A stretch of DNA of 5,341 nucleotides from Pseudomonadota bacterium (GCA_022567775.1 JADFGH010000187.1:1-5341), one strand, 5' to 3'. Shown: positions 1 to 5,341, counted from the stretch's first letter. Notes: generated by a model not told the origin, from the sequence alone. Numbers and translations: made by a program.

Positions 1-1152
1 GCAATCTGGAGTCAACAGGTGCGTTATCTCGGTGTTGGCGCAATGGTGGTCGGCGGCGTATGGGCGCTGGTATCCATGCGTGGCTCGCTGCTGGATGGCA
101 TCAAGAGCGGCCTCACAGAATATCGCTCCGGTGTCACCGCTGTCACCGACCACACCGATATGGATATGCCGATGAAATACGTGCTGATCGGCATCGCGGC
201 ATTCGTCATTCCAATATTCATTCTTTACCAGAATATTGTTGCAAATTTCGGCATCAGCATTGTGATGACAATCATCATGGTCATCGCGGGATTCCTGTTT
301 TCCTCAGTTGCTGCTTATATGGCCGGGCTGGTCGGATCGTCGAATAATCCGATTTCCGGAATCACCATCGCCACGATCCTGTTCGCTTCTTTCGCGCTAC
401 TGCTCATGATGGGCCCTGAGTCATCGATCGGGCCACCGGCGGCGATCATGATTGGCGCGGTCGTCTGCTGTGCGGCCGCGATCGCCGGCGATAATCTGCA
501 GGACCTGAAAGCAGGCTACATTGTTGGCGCCACGCCATGGAAACAACAACTCATGCAGGGTGTCGGCGTCGTCTCGTCGGTACTGGTCATGGCGCCGATT
601 CTGAACTTATTGCTGCAGGCCTACGGTATCGGCGTGCCGACGGCTGAGCACCCCGATCCGCTCGCAGCGCCGCAGGCTACATTAATGGCTGCGGTAGCGC
701 AGGGGGTTTTTAAGGGCGGGCTTCCCTGGACCATGGTGATGATCGGTGGGGTAATCGGCATCATCGTAATCGCAACGGATGAAATCCTGAAGTCCAGGGG
801 TTCGTCCTTTCGTACACCGGTACTCGCGGTGGCCGTGGGAATTTACCTCCCGCTGGAATTGTCCTCTGCCATTTTTGTTGGCGGCTTGATCGCTCATTTT
901 GCCCAAAAGGCGCACGCGAAACGTGGCGTGGATGGCGAAAAAAGCATGCGGCACGGGATGTTGTTCGCGGCAGGCCTAATTACCGGTGAAGCGCTGGTCG
1001 GCATTTTCATGGCAATTCCGATCGTGAAATCCGGCAATCCTGATGTGCTTGCGCTTGGTGAGTCGATGCAATTCGGTGCGGGTGTTGGCCTGGTCATCAT
1101 TGCGACGGTCGTCATCTGGATGTATCGGGTTGCCTCCACCAACGAGTCCTAG
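1..1152 (+). CDS. OPT family oligopeptide transporter, C-terminal part (5'-truncated by window edge)
   Basis: The frame is open from base 1 (reading AIWSQQVRYLGVGAMVVGG) to the TAG at 1150-1152, giving 383 visible residues. A GTG at 19 is available, but the coding sense continues upstream of it, so the true start lies outside the window. The protein is very hydrophobic, with about ten likely membrane-spanning stretches. It carries segments I recognise from bacterial OPT transporters: GSSNNPISGITIATIL near residues 111-126 and GDNLQDLKAGYIVGATPWK near 163-181. The family consists of inner-membrane secondary transporters that import small peptides or related metal chelates, driven by the proton gradient. 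Bacterial members are usually well over 600 residues, so a little over half is visible. The substrate cannot be inferred. The gene converges on the Kazal gene and is not part of the - strand operon. No frameshift or internal stop is seen. Confidence 0.9.
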   Translation, partial: AIWSQQVRYLGVGAMVVGGVWALVSMRGSLLDGIKSGLTEYRSGVTAVTDHTDMDMPMKYVLIGIAAFVIPIFILYQNIVANFGISIVMTIIMVIAGFLFSSVAAYMAGLVGSSNNPISGITIATILFASFALLLMMGPESSIGPPAAIMIGAVVCCAAAIAGDNLQDLKAGYIVGATPWKQQLMQGVGVVSSVLVMAPILNLLLQAYGIGVPTAEHPDPLAAPQATLMAAVAQGVFKGGLPWTMVMIGGVIGIIVIATDEILKSRGSSFRTPVLAVAVGIYLPLELSSAIFVGGLIAHFAQKAHAKRGVDGEKSMRHGMLFAAGLITGEALVGIFMAIPIVKSGNPDVLALGESMQFGAGVGLVIIATVVIWMYRVASTNES

Positions 1153-1193
1153 CGAGCAATTTGTGTAAATAACACGCAACGGTCATTGATCGC

Positions 1194-1219
1194 CGGCCGG
1201 ACTCCCGCGAGTTCGACCG
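1194..1219. terminator. Imperfect hairpin between convergent genes, possible transcription end site
   Basis: Bases 1194-1204 pair with 1209-1219 around a CCGC loop. This gives ten pairs (one G-U on the + strand) with a single C-A mismatch. The hairpin sits in the 91-nt gap between the transporter stop and the Kazal stop, where both transcripts must end. No T-run follows it on either strand, so it is not a canonical intrinsic terminator. It may instead be a 3'-end stabilising hairpin or be fortuitous. Confidence 0.3.
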
Positions 1220-1243
1220 ACAATATTGAGTTAACAGCGTTGC

Positions 1244-2338
1244 TTACTGCCCCAGGCAAAGCCCGGCGTAGGCGAGCGTCTGACCGGCATTTTCGAGCTG
1301 GCAGTCGTTTTCGTAGGTAACGCCGTCGAGGCCGCAAACCGGCCGGTAAACACGCGGACAGTTGCGTCCCTGTGACTGGCAGAGACCGGCGTGCCGGATG
1401 CGCGCACCGGCACGTTCTGCGAGGCAGGCATTGCCGTAAGTCAGTTCGTCGGCTCCGCAGACCGGAATATACAGCTGTGGACACGGCCGCGTGTTGCAGC
1501 CGCCCTCCGTCACGGTTTCGAAGCCAGCGCCCAGTGCATCACAGGCATTCGCATAGGTTTCGCCATCAGGGGCACATACAGGCATGTAGATTTTCGGACA
1601 GTTGTTTACATCGCAGGCGCCGGCGCTTTGCACGGCAATGCGACTGGCGTCTGCCTCACAATGATTAGCGTAGGTGCGACCATTCACACCGCAAACCGGG
1701 TCATAGTTGCGCGGGCATCCGGTCGTTTCACAGGCGCCGAGTCCCACAATCTCGACACCCTCTGCACTCGCATAACAGACATTGCTGTAGGTGTTGCCGT
1801 CGACGCCGCAAACCGGTTCAAAGTCTTCGCTACAACTTTCGACATCAGAGGCACAAATCCCGACTGACGCAACTTCTACTCCAAATCCGCTTGCCAGGCA
1901 CTCATTGCTGTAGGTGTTGCCATCCACACCACAAACCGGCTCGAATTTCTCGGTGCAAACGATGTCACCAGCACACGCCCCCGTTGCTGCCACTTCGACT
2001 CCGGTCGCTATGGCAATGCACTCGTTATCGTATGTATTACCATCCACGCCGCATACGGGATCGATTTCCTGCGGGCAACCGAGCGACTCTGCGTCGGGTT
2101 CCTCTAACTGGATAACGCACTCACCCCTACTGGCGATCTCGACGCCCGCTGCGCCAGCGACACAGTCGTTGCTGTAGGTTTTGCCGTCGACGCCGCAAAC
2201 CGGGTCGTACTGCATCGTGCAGGCAACCGAATCTCTGGCCTGTGCCAACAGGAACGGCGACTCTGCATTTGCCATGGCAGTAACAGAGAAACCAAACAGT
2301 AAAAACAGGCTGATTAAGAATTTCAATGGATTGATCAT
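1244..2338 (-). CDS. Secreted protein with eight tandem Kazal-type serine protease inhibitor domains
   Basis: I chose the ATG at 2338 (364 aa) because it starts directly before a good Sec signal peptide: MINPLK, a hydrophobic stretch at 7-21, and likely cleavage after AMA (23) or ANA (25). The longer frame from a TTG at 2428 would hide the signal and overlap the upstream gene. The mature protein is almost entirely eight 35-residue modules at residues 40-74, 88-122, 128-162, 169-203, 208-242, 247-281, 286-320 and 327-361. Each reads C-x7-C-x10-C-x14-C with the Kazal core PVCGxDGxTYxNxC, joined by linkers of 4-13 residues. There are 32 cysteines and none outside the modules. The family blocks serine proteases by substrate-like binding. 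Each module has four cysteines instead of six: the C1/C5 partners of the classical fold are both absent, as in many bacterial Kazal proteins. Predicted P1 residues are M42, Q90, E130, E171, R210, K249, Q288 and R329. There is no lipobox, so it is probably periplasmic or released. No good Shine-Dalgarno precedes the start. The target proteases are unknown. Confidence 0.9.
   Translation of the reverse strand: MINPLKFLISLFLLFGFSVTAMANAESPFLLAQARDSVACTMQYDPVCGVDGKTYSNDCVAGAAGVEIASRGECVIQLEEPDAESLGCPQEIDPVCGVDGNTYDNECIAIATGVEVAATGACAGDIVCTEKFEPVCGVDGNTYSNECLASGFGVEVASVGICASDVESCSEDFEPVCGVDGNTYSNVCYASAEGVEIVGLGACETTGCPRNYDPVCGVNGRTYANHCEADASRIAVQSAGACDVNNCPKIYMPVCAPDGETYANACDALGAGFETVTEGGCNTRPCPQLYIPVCGADELTYGNACLAERAGARIRHAGLCQSQGRNCPRVYRPVCGLDGVTYENDCQLENAGQTLAYAGLCLGQ
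1256..2221 (-). repeat. Degenerate tandem array of eight Kazal-encoding units
   Basis: The eight modules occupy 2117-2221, 1973-2077, 1853-1957, 1730-1834, 1613-1717, 1496-1600, 1379-1483 and 1256-1360 (first to last in the protein). Each is exactly 105 nt, with a unit-to-unit period of 117-144 nt set only by linker length. On the + strand the conserved core shows as recurring gtaggtgttgcc and gccgcaaaccgg words. Modules 1, 3 and 4 are most alike at the DNA level, and modules 6 and 7 are most diverged. The array arose by internal duplication within a gene and is coding, not a CRISPR or satellite repeat. Confidence 0.85.
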
Positions 2339-2351
2339 CGTAAAATTTTTT

Positions 2352-2381
2352 GCGGACCCTGCGGGTTTAGATGCAGTCCGC
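2352..2381 (-). promoter_or_regulatory. Intercistronic hairpin in the leader of the Kazal gene
   Basis: Bases 2376-2381 pair with 2352-2357 (GCGGAC with GTCCGC, 6 bp) and 2373-2375 pair with 2360-2362 (3 bp). There is a two-base bulge at 2358-2359 and a ten-base loop. On the transcript it begins 10 nt after the methyltransferase stop and ends 13 nt before the Kazal ATG, followed by AAAAAATTTT. The only Shine-Dalgarno-like bases, AGGG, lie inside its 3' arm. It could stabilise the upstream mRNA end, attenuate read-through or hide the ribosome site. The function is inferred only from position. Confidence 0.35.
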
Positions 2382-2395
2382 CAATGCAGGTTCAA
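2366..2395 (-). promoter_or_regulatory. Weak candidate sigma70 promoter for the Kazal gene
   Basis: On the - strand TTGAAC (2390-2395) is followed after 18 nt by TCTAAA (2366-2371). Each matches four of six consensus bases. It overlaps the methyltransferase stop codon and would start transcription inside the leader hairpin, about 20-25 nt before the ATG. Such matches occur often by chance. Transcription from the upstream operon alone would explain the gene as well. Confidence 0.2.
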
Positions 2396-3009
2396 TTTGC
2401 CGCTGCACTGCCCCAGTAGTTGTAGCAAAGAACCTTCGCGCCGGGAATATACATCCTCTCGTCCACTTTGATAGCAAAACCACCCTCATTGATGAGCGCC
2501 GGTATGTCGCGATTCATGTTGCAGCCACCGGCAATCTTGCTCCAGGCCGGATTCAACCGGTTTTGCCATCGCCGCACATTTTCGTCAGGCGCCCTCCCAT
2601 GCTCACAAAAGAGCAATCGTCCCCCGGGCCTCAGAACACGGCGCATACCTTCAAGCGCTGTTTTCGTATCCGTAATCGTACATAAGGTGTAGGTCATCAG
2701 TATGGTGTCAACACTGTTGTCATCCAGCGGGATCTGTTCACCCGGTAAATCAATGAACTCTATGTCCATGTCGGTCTCGTCAACGGCCGGCTGTGCTTTG
2801 CGCCGCATGCCTGCCGATGGTTCCAGTGCCCAGATCTTTCTGACCTTCGACCGATCGTAGAAGGGTACATTGAGACCGCTGCCAAAACCTATTTCCAGGA
2901 TCTCTCCCTCGGCCTCCGGCACGATCTTTTGCCGTTGTTTTTGATTCGGGCTCGCCGAACAGGCGAAGTTGATCATGTGCGGCAGTATGCGTTCTTCATA
3001 CCAGCTCAA
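2392..3009 (-). CDS. Class I SAM-dependent methyltransferase, METTL7-like
   Basis: This 205-aa protein starts at a TTG (3009). The start is supported by a strong AAGGAGG at 3019-3025, nine bases upstream, and by the four-base TTGA overlap with the preceding gene's stop. The first in-frame ATG is at 2976 (residue 12) and would discard the conserved-looking MSWYEERILPH start. A Rossmann-fold methyltransferase core is visible: motif I LEIGFGSGLN at 38-47, the acidic SAM-ribose residue E63, DLPGEQIPL at 87-95, and the VLRPGGRLLFCEHG strand and turn at 125-138. The downstream RWQNRLNPAWSKIAGGCNMNR (147-167) resembles the METTL7/Methyltransf_11 group, which includes thiol and possibly lipid methyltransferases. 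There is no signal peptide or membrane segment, so it is probably cytosolic. The methyl acceptor is unknown. Cotranscription with the protease and deacetylase homologue suggests, but does not show, an envelope-related substrate. Confidence 0.87.
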   Translation of the reverse strand: MSWYEERILPHMINFACSASPNQKQRQKIVPEAEGEILEIGFGSGLNVPFYDRSKVRKIWALEPSAGMRRKAQPAVDETDMDIEFIDLPGEQIPLDDNSVDTILMTYTLCTITDTKTALEGMRRVLRPGGRLLFCEHGRAPDENVRRWQNRLNPAWSKIAGGCNMNRDIPALINEGGFAIKVDERMYIPGAKVLCYNYWGSAAAN

Positions 3010-3830
3010 TCCAGGTCCCCTCCTTCGAATAAAGGTTCAACATGTTGCTCCGCTTCCACGCCTTCTTGCGTACTTGTTAACAGTTCATTCCTCATCGAGA
3101 TATACGTGCTGATACGGACGAGTTCGAATCCTTCGCCCGCCAGCTTCGGCAGCTCACTCTCCAGCATCGTCAGCGTCTCCGGGTACGGGTGACCGATGCC
3201 AACAGCGAATCCACGTTGCCTCGCCAGTTTCTTCAGTCGCCTGAATTGCCGCTCCAGGGTGCCAGGTGCCTGATCGGGATCGAGGAAAACATCGCGCCTG
3301 ACAGCCGGCACGCCCGCTTCCCGCGCCAGTTTGAGCGCGACGCTTGCGTGCGTCGTATAGCTGTCCACGAAAAAGAGGTCGCCATGAAGCCGGATCTCCT
3401 CCATCAGCCAGGCCATGTGCCCCGGGTGCTGCGTTAGCAAACTGCCACGATGGTTGTTAATGCCGATGACATGCGGCACCGATTCGAAATCTTCTGCAAA
3501 CGCGCTCGCAAACTGCCGGCGGGTCATGTCCAGCAGCAAGCCGCCCGGCTCAGCGCTTGCCTGTTGTGTTACCGATTGGAGTGGAAGGTGCAACAGGACC
3601 TCCTTGCCACTCGCATGCGCGATTTCTGCCAGCGCTTTGCCCCTTGGTGTAGCGGGCAACACCGCGTAGGCCACCGGGCCCGGCAATTGCAAAGCACGCT
3701 CGCCGGCGGCGAGTCCGTAGCCGAGGTCGTCAATGATGATGGCAATGCGCGGCATCGTGTGCGAACCATCGGCCAGCGCCGGCAGCGCCAGGACGCTGAT
3801 AGCACTCAGGATTGTTCGCCAGGGGGTCAT
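3006..3830 (-). CDS. Divergent polysaccharide deacetylase family protein (YibQ-like)
   Basis: From the ATG at 3830 the product is 274 aa. An in-frame TTG at 3848 would give 280 aa and a TTGA overlap with the protease stop. I prefer the ATG because it places MTPWRTILSAISVLALPALA as a compact signal peptide, but neither start has a good Shine-Dalgarno. Family blocks in order are IDDLG (33-37), LLHLPL (79-84), NNHRGS (125-130), FVDS (154-157), RDVFLD (179-184) and GIGHP (211-215). These define the divergent polysaccharide deacetylase group (PF04748). D34, D35, H81 and H127 are the likely metal-site residues. The protein should be periplasmic and act on, or bind, cell-wall or exopolysaccharide sugars. 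Enzyme activity is not established for most of the family. In many gammaproteobacteria it lies beside envC and an S41 protease gene, and the same protease neighbour is seen here. It overlaps the methyltransferase start by four bases, so translation is probably coupled. Confidence 0.88.
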   Translation of the reverse strand: MTPWRTILSAISVLALPALADGSHTMPRIAIIIDDLGYGLAAGERALQLPGPVAYAVLPATPRGKALAEIAHASGKEVLLHLPLQSVTQQASAEPGGLLLDMTRRQFASAFAEDFESVPHVIGINNHRGSLLTQHPGHMAWLMEEIRLHGDLFFVDSYTTHASVALKLAREAGVPAVRRDVFLDPDQAPGTLERQFRRLKKLARQRGFAVGIGHPYPETLTMLESELPKLAGEGFELVRISTYISMRNELLTSTQEGVEAEQHVEPLFEGGDLD

Positions 3831-3844
3831 CGCCTGGTGTTGGA

Positions 3845-5083
3845 TCAAAGCGCCTGCGAGTGCATGACTCGCTGATTGCGAATCTGCTCGAGCGCCTCGA
3901 TCAACTGCGCGTCGTTCTCACGATCGACGCTGGCGGTAGCGCTCAACCCCGGATATTCACCGGATCCCTCAACCACGATGTCCGGTACGATGCCGATCTC
4001 GTGAATCGAGTCACCGGAGGGGGTGTAGTAATGAGACGTCGTGAGCTTGATCGCACGCCCTCTCGACAGCGGTATCACCGTCTGCACAAGACCCTTGCCA
4101 AAAGTTGTTGTGCCGATGATCAACGCCCGTTCATGGTCCTGCAACGCGCCCGCCACAATTTCGGAAGCAGACGCTGATCCGCCATTCACCAGCACCACGA
4201 CGGTGCCGCCGTCCATAATGTCGCCGATTTCTGCATAGCGTCTGAAACGGGATTCCGGCGTTCTTCCTTCTGCGGTAACGATAATTCCTTCATCGAGGAA
4301 CAGGTCGGAAACCTCAACCGCTGCATCGAGGATGCCGCCCGGATTGTTTCGCAGATCAAGAATCAGCCCGGCAAGCATGTCGCCGGTTTGCTCCTGCACC
4401 TCGTCCGTCATTTCATCAATCGCACGACTCAATTCGTCGGCGGTGGATTCGTTAAATTGGCTTAAGCGAACATAACCATATGACGGCTGCAGAATTTCAT
4501 AACGTACACTTGCGACTTTAATTTTTTGCCGTGTCAGGTTAAACGTCAGCGGATCGTCATAGTTCTGACGGCGCACCGTGATCGTAACCGGCGTGCCGGC
4601 TTTACCGCGCATTTTGTCAATCGCGTCGTTCAGGCCGTCATTGCGCACCGATACGCCATCAATTTCAATAATCTCGTCACCGCTTTCGATGCCAGCACGC
4701 TGCGCCGGCGTGTCGTCGATCGGGGAAATGACCAGGATCGCGCCTTCGCGCGTGCTTACTTCCAACCCCACGCCCGAGTACCTGCCCCTGGTGCTGTTAC
4801 GAATTTCCCGGTACTCCTGCGCATCCAGAAATTCCGAGTGCCGGTCGAGTCCCGAGACCATGCCGCGAATCGCACGGTCCATGAGTTCCTTATCATCTAT
4901 TGGCTCGACGTAATCGCGACGTACGCGCTGCATGACTTCGGCGATCAGGCGCGTATCCTCCCAGGTCAGCTCCTTGCTGCCTGCGGCGTCCCTGTTGGCC
5001 ACAACATCGCCGCCCAGCGACAGGCTCAAGCCTAAGATCGTGCCGATGACGAGGACCAGGATTACCCGGGTTTTCAATGACAT
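3845..5083 (-). CDS. S41 family C-terminal processing peptidase (CtpA/Prc type)
   Basis: I chose the ATG at 5083 (412 aa): GGAG (5090-5093) lies six bases upstream, and residues 7-25 then form an N-terminal membrane anchor or signal peptide. The longer frame from a GTG at 5146 adds 21 residues of charged, unlikely leader. Domains in order are the helical N-terminal region (about 40-100, including RRDYVEPIDDKEL and SGLDRHSEFLD), a PDZ domain (about 102-185, with YSGVGLEV and AGIESGDEIIEIDG), and the tail-specific protease core (about 190-370, with LILDLRNNPGG). The catalytic residues are intact: S305 in GGSASASE, K330 in TFGKG and Q334. Their +25 and +4 spacing equals that of CtpB (S309, K334, Q338). 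Such enzymes cleave periplasmic proteins near their C termini using a Ser-Lys dyad, with the PDZ domain gating access, and often act on cell-wall hydrolases or their adaptors. It appears to be the first gene of the - strand operon visible here. Confidence 0.93.
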   Translation of the reverse strand: MSLKTRVILVLVIGTILGLSLSLGGDVVANRDAAGSKELTWEDTRLIAEVMQRVRRDYVEPIDDKELMDRAIRGMVSGLDRHSEFLDAQEYREIRNSTRGRYSGVGLEVSTREGAILVISPIDDTPAQRAGIESGDEIIEIDGVSVRNDGLNDAIDKMRGKAGTPVTITVRRQNYDDPLTFNLTRQKIKVASVRYEILQPSYGYVRLSQFNESTADELSRAIDEMTDEVQEQTGDMLAGLILDLRNNPGGILDAAVEVSDLFLDEGIIVTAEGRTPESRFRRYAEIGDIMDGGTVVVLVNGGSASASEIVAGALQDHERALIIGTTTFGKGLVQTVIPLSRGRAIKLTTSHYYTPSGDSIHEIGIVPDIVVEGSGEYPGLSATASVDRENDAQLIEALEQIRNQRVMHSQAL

Positions 5084-5136
5084 GCAATTCTCCAAACGCG
5101 ATTGCCCGGGCCTTTGCGGGCGCCGAAAGCGGCTCG

Positions 5137-5145
5137 ACGATAGCA
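5137..5145 (-). promoter_or_regulatory. Possible extended -10 element of the protease operon
   Basis: On the - strand TGCTATCGT has the TGn extension and four of six -10 consensus bases (TATCGT at 5137-5142). A start about seven bases downstream would leave a leader of roughly 45 nt before the ATG at 5083. I see no convincing -35 at 16-18 nt. An upstream gene outside the window could also drive the operon. Confidence 0.22.
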
Positions 5146-5171
5146 CAGCAAGATGCCGAATGCCGCGAACT

Positions 5172-5204
5172 AAAGGTGCCAGGTTTATTTATTAATGGTG
5201 CCGG
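5172..5204. repeat. Partial direct repeat (AAnGGTGCC, 22-nt period) in upstream spacer
   Basis: AAAGGTGCCAGG begins at 5172 and AATGGTGCCGGA at 5194, separated by an AT-rich stretch (TTTATTTATT). The first nine bases match at eight positions. The AT-rich segment contrasts with its GC-rich surroundings. The GGTGCCAGGTTTATTT word resembles motifs I associate with repeat or IS200-like element borders in gammaproteobacteria, but that is recollection and not tested. Confidence 0.35.
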
Positions 5205-5242
5205 ATCGCTGCTGTCCCATAAACTCTTTACCGGCGTTAGAA

Positions 5243-5307
5243 ATTCGCGGCTGAAGCCGCTCCCACAGGTCTACTTAGTAACGTAGGAGCGGCTTCCAGC
5301 CGCGAAT
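5243..5307. repeat. REPIN-like inverted pair of REP elements
   Basis: The left arm at 5243-5265 and the right arm at 5284-5307 are reverse complements except for one inserted base and one mismatch. They are separated by about 18 nt. Each arm also folds on itself: GCGGCT-GA-AGCCGC at 5247-5260 and GCGGCT-TCC-AGCCGC at 5289-5303. The right arm opens with GTAG (5283-5286), and the left arm read on the other strand opens with GTGG. That is the tetranucleotide-plus-hairpin layout of REP elements mobilised by RAYT (Y1 transposase-like) proteins. The whole unit can form one long cruciform or mRNA hairpin. No transposase gene is in the window. Confidence 0.7.
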
Positions 5308-5341
5308 GCGCGCAGCGGTCCGCAGCAGTCGATGCCGGAAA

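Larger units (their letters stand above)
5084..5341. other. Non-coding upstream region of the protease operon
   Basis: These 258 bases hold the protease ribosome site, the weak -10 candidate, the 22-nt direct repeat and the REP pair. Short open frames cross it, but none shows protein-like composition, a ribosome site or a recognisable product. Bases 5308-5341 could in principle include the 3' end of a gene entering from the right, but too little is visible to call one. In related gammaproteobacteria envC often precedes the protease; its presence beyond 5341 cannot be judged. Confidence 0.5.

Noticed and set aside
1..1152. GTG at 19 as the transporter's start
   Set aside because: The upstream codons are open and read as continuing transporter sequence. 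The visible length is far below the family's, so the start is outside the window.
1163..1175. GTGT-AAATA-ACAC small inverted repeat after the transporter stop
   Set aside because: The four-pair stem is too weak for a terminator, has no T-run, and is expected by chance.
1391..1867. 158-codon open frame on the + strand across the Kazal gene
   Set aside because: It is antisense to the repeat-rich Kazal modules, whose biased codons keep the opposite frame open. It has no ribosome site or recognisable protein features.
1256..2221. Regularly spaced repeats suggesting a CRISPR array
   Set aside because: The units are degenerate at DNA level, in frame, 105 nt long and encode Kazal modules, with no conserved short repeat and unique spacer structure.
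2339..2428. Longer Kazal open frame from the TTG at 2428
   Set aside because: It would bury the signal peptide 30 residues in and overlap the methyltransferase. The ATG at 2338 gives a normal exported N terminus.
3450..3875. 141-codon + strand frame across the YibQ-like gene
   Set aside because: It is antisense to conserved family blocks, with no start signal and no domain.
4526..5035. 169-codon open frame on the + strand inside the protease gene
   Set aside because: It is antisense to a well-supported S41 peptidase with intact motifs. Composition is rich in Arg, His and Ala, as expected for a shadow frame.
5084..5146. Longer protease frame from the GTG at 5146
   Set aside because: The extra 21 residues are charged and precede a clear membrane anchor. 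The ATG at 5083 has GGAG six bases upstream.

Overview
The window reads as a chromosomal segment of a Gammaproteobacterium. It has moderately high GC, Gram-negative envelope genes, and the adjacent S41 (CtpA-type) protease and YibQ-type divergent polysaccharide deacetylase pair that is common in that class. A GTRG-type REP repeat pair at the right edge fits the same class. A finer placement (for example Xanthomonadales-, Steroidobacter- or Woeseia-like lineages) is a guess. I see no rRNA, tRNA, CRISPR array or intact mobile element.

Layout: (1) Bases 1-1152, + strand, hold the C-terminal part of an OPT-family oligopeptide transporter whose start lies off the left edge. (2) A short convergent gap (1153-1243) contains an imperfect hairpin. 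(3) From about 5083 down to 1244, four genes lie on the - strand in transcription order: S41 C-terminal processing peptidase, YibQ-like divergent polysaccharide deacetylase, METTL7-like class I SAM methyltransferase, and a secreted protein made of eight tandem Kazal-type domains. The first three are tightly packed: a 14-nt gap or TTGA overlap, then a TTGA overlap with a strong Shine-Dalgarno. They are very likely cotranscribed. The Kazal gene follows after 53 nt, in which a hairpin and a weak candidate promoter sit, so it may be the operon's last gene or have its own control. (4) Bases 5084-5341 are non-coding upstream DNA holding a possible extended -10, a partial direct repeat and a REPIN-like inverted REP pair.

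Three of the four - strand products carry an N-terminal export signal or anchor (protease, deacetylase homologue, Kazal protein), so the cluster concerns the periplasm, cell wall and cell exterior. The methyltransferase appears cytosolic. The most interesting object is the eight-headed Kazal protein. Every module has an identical four-cysteine spacing that lacks the canonical C1-C5 disulfide pair, while the predicted P1 specificity residue differs between modules (Met, Gln, Glu, Glu, Arg, Lys, Gln, Arg). This looks like a multi-specificity secreted serine-protease inhibitor encoded next to housekeeping envelope genes.
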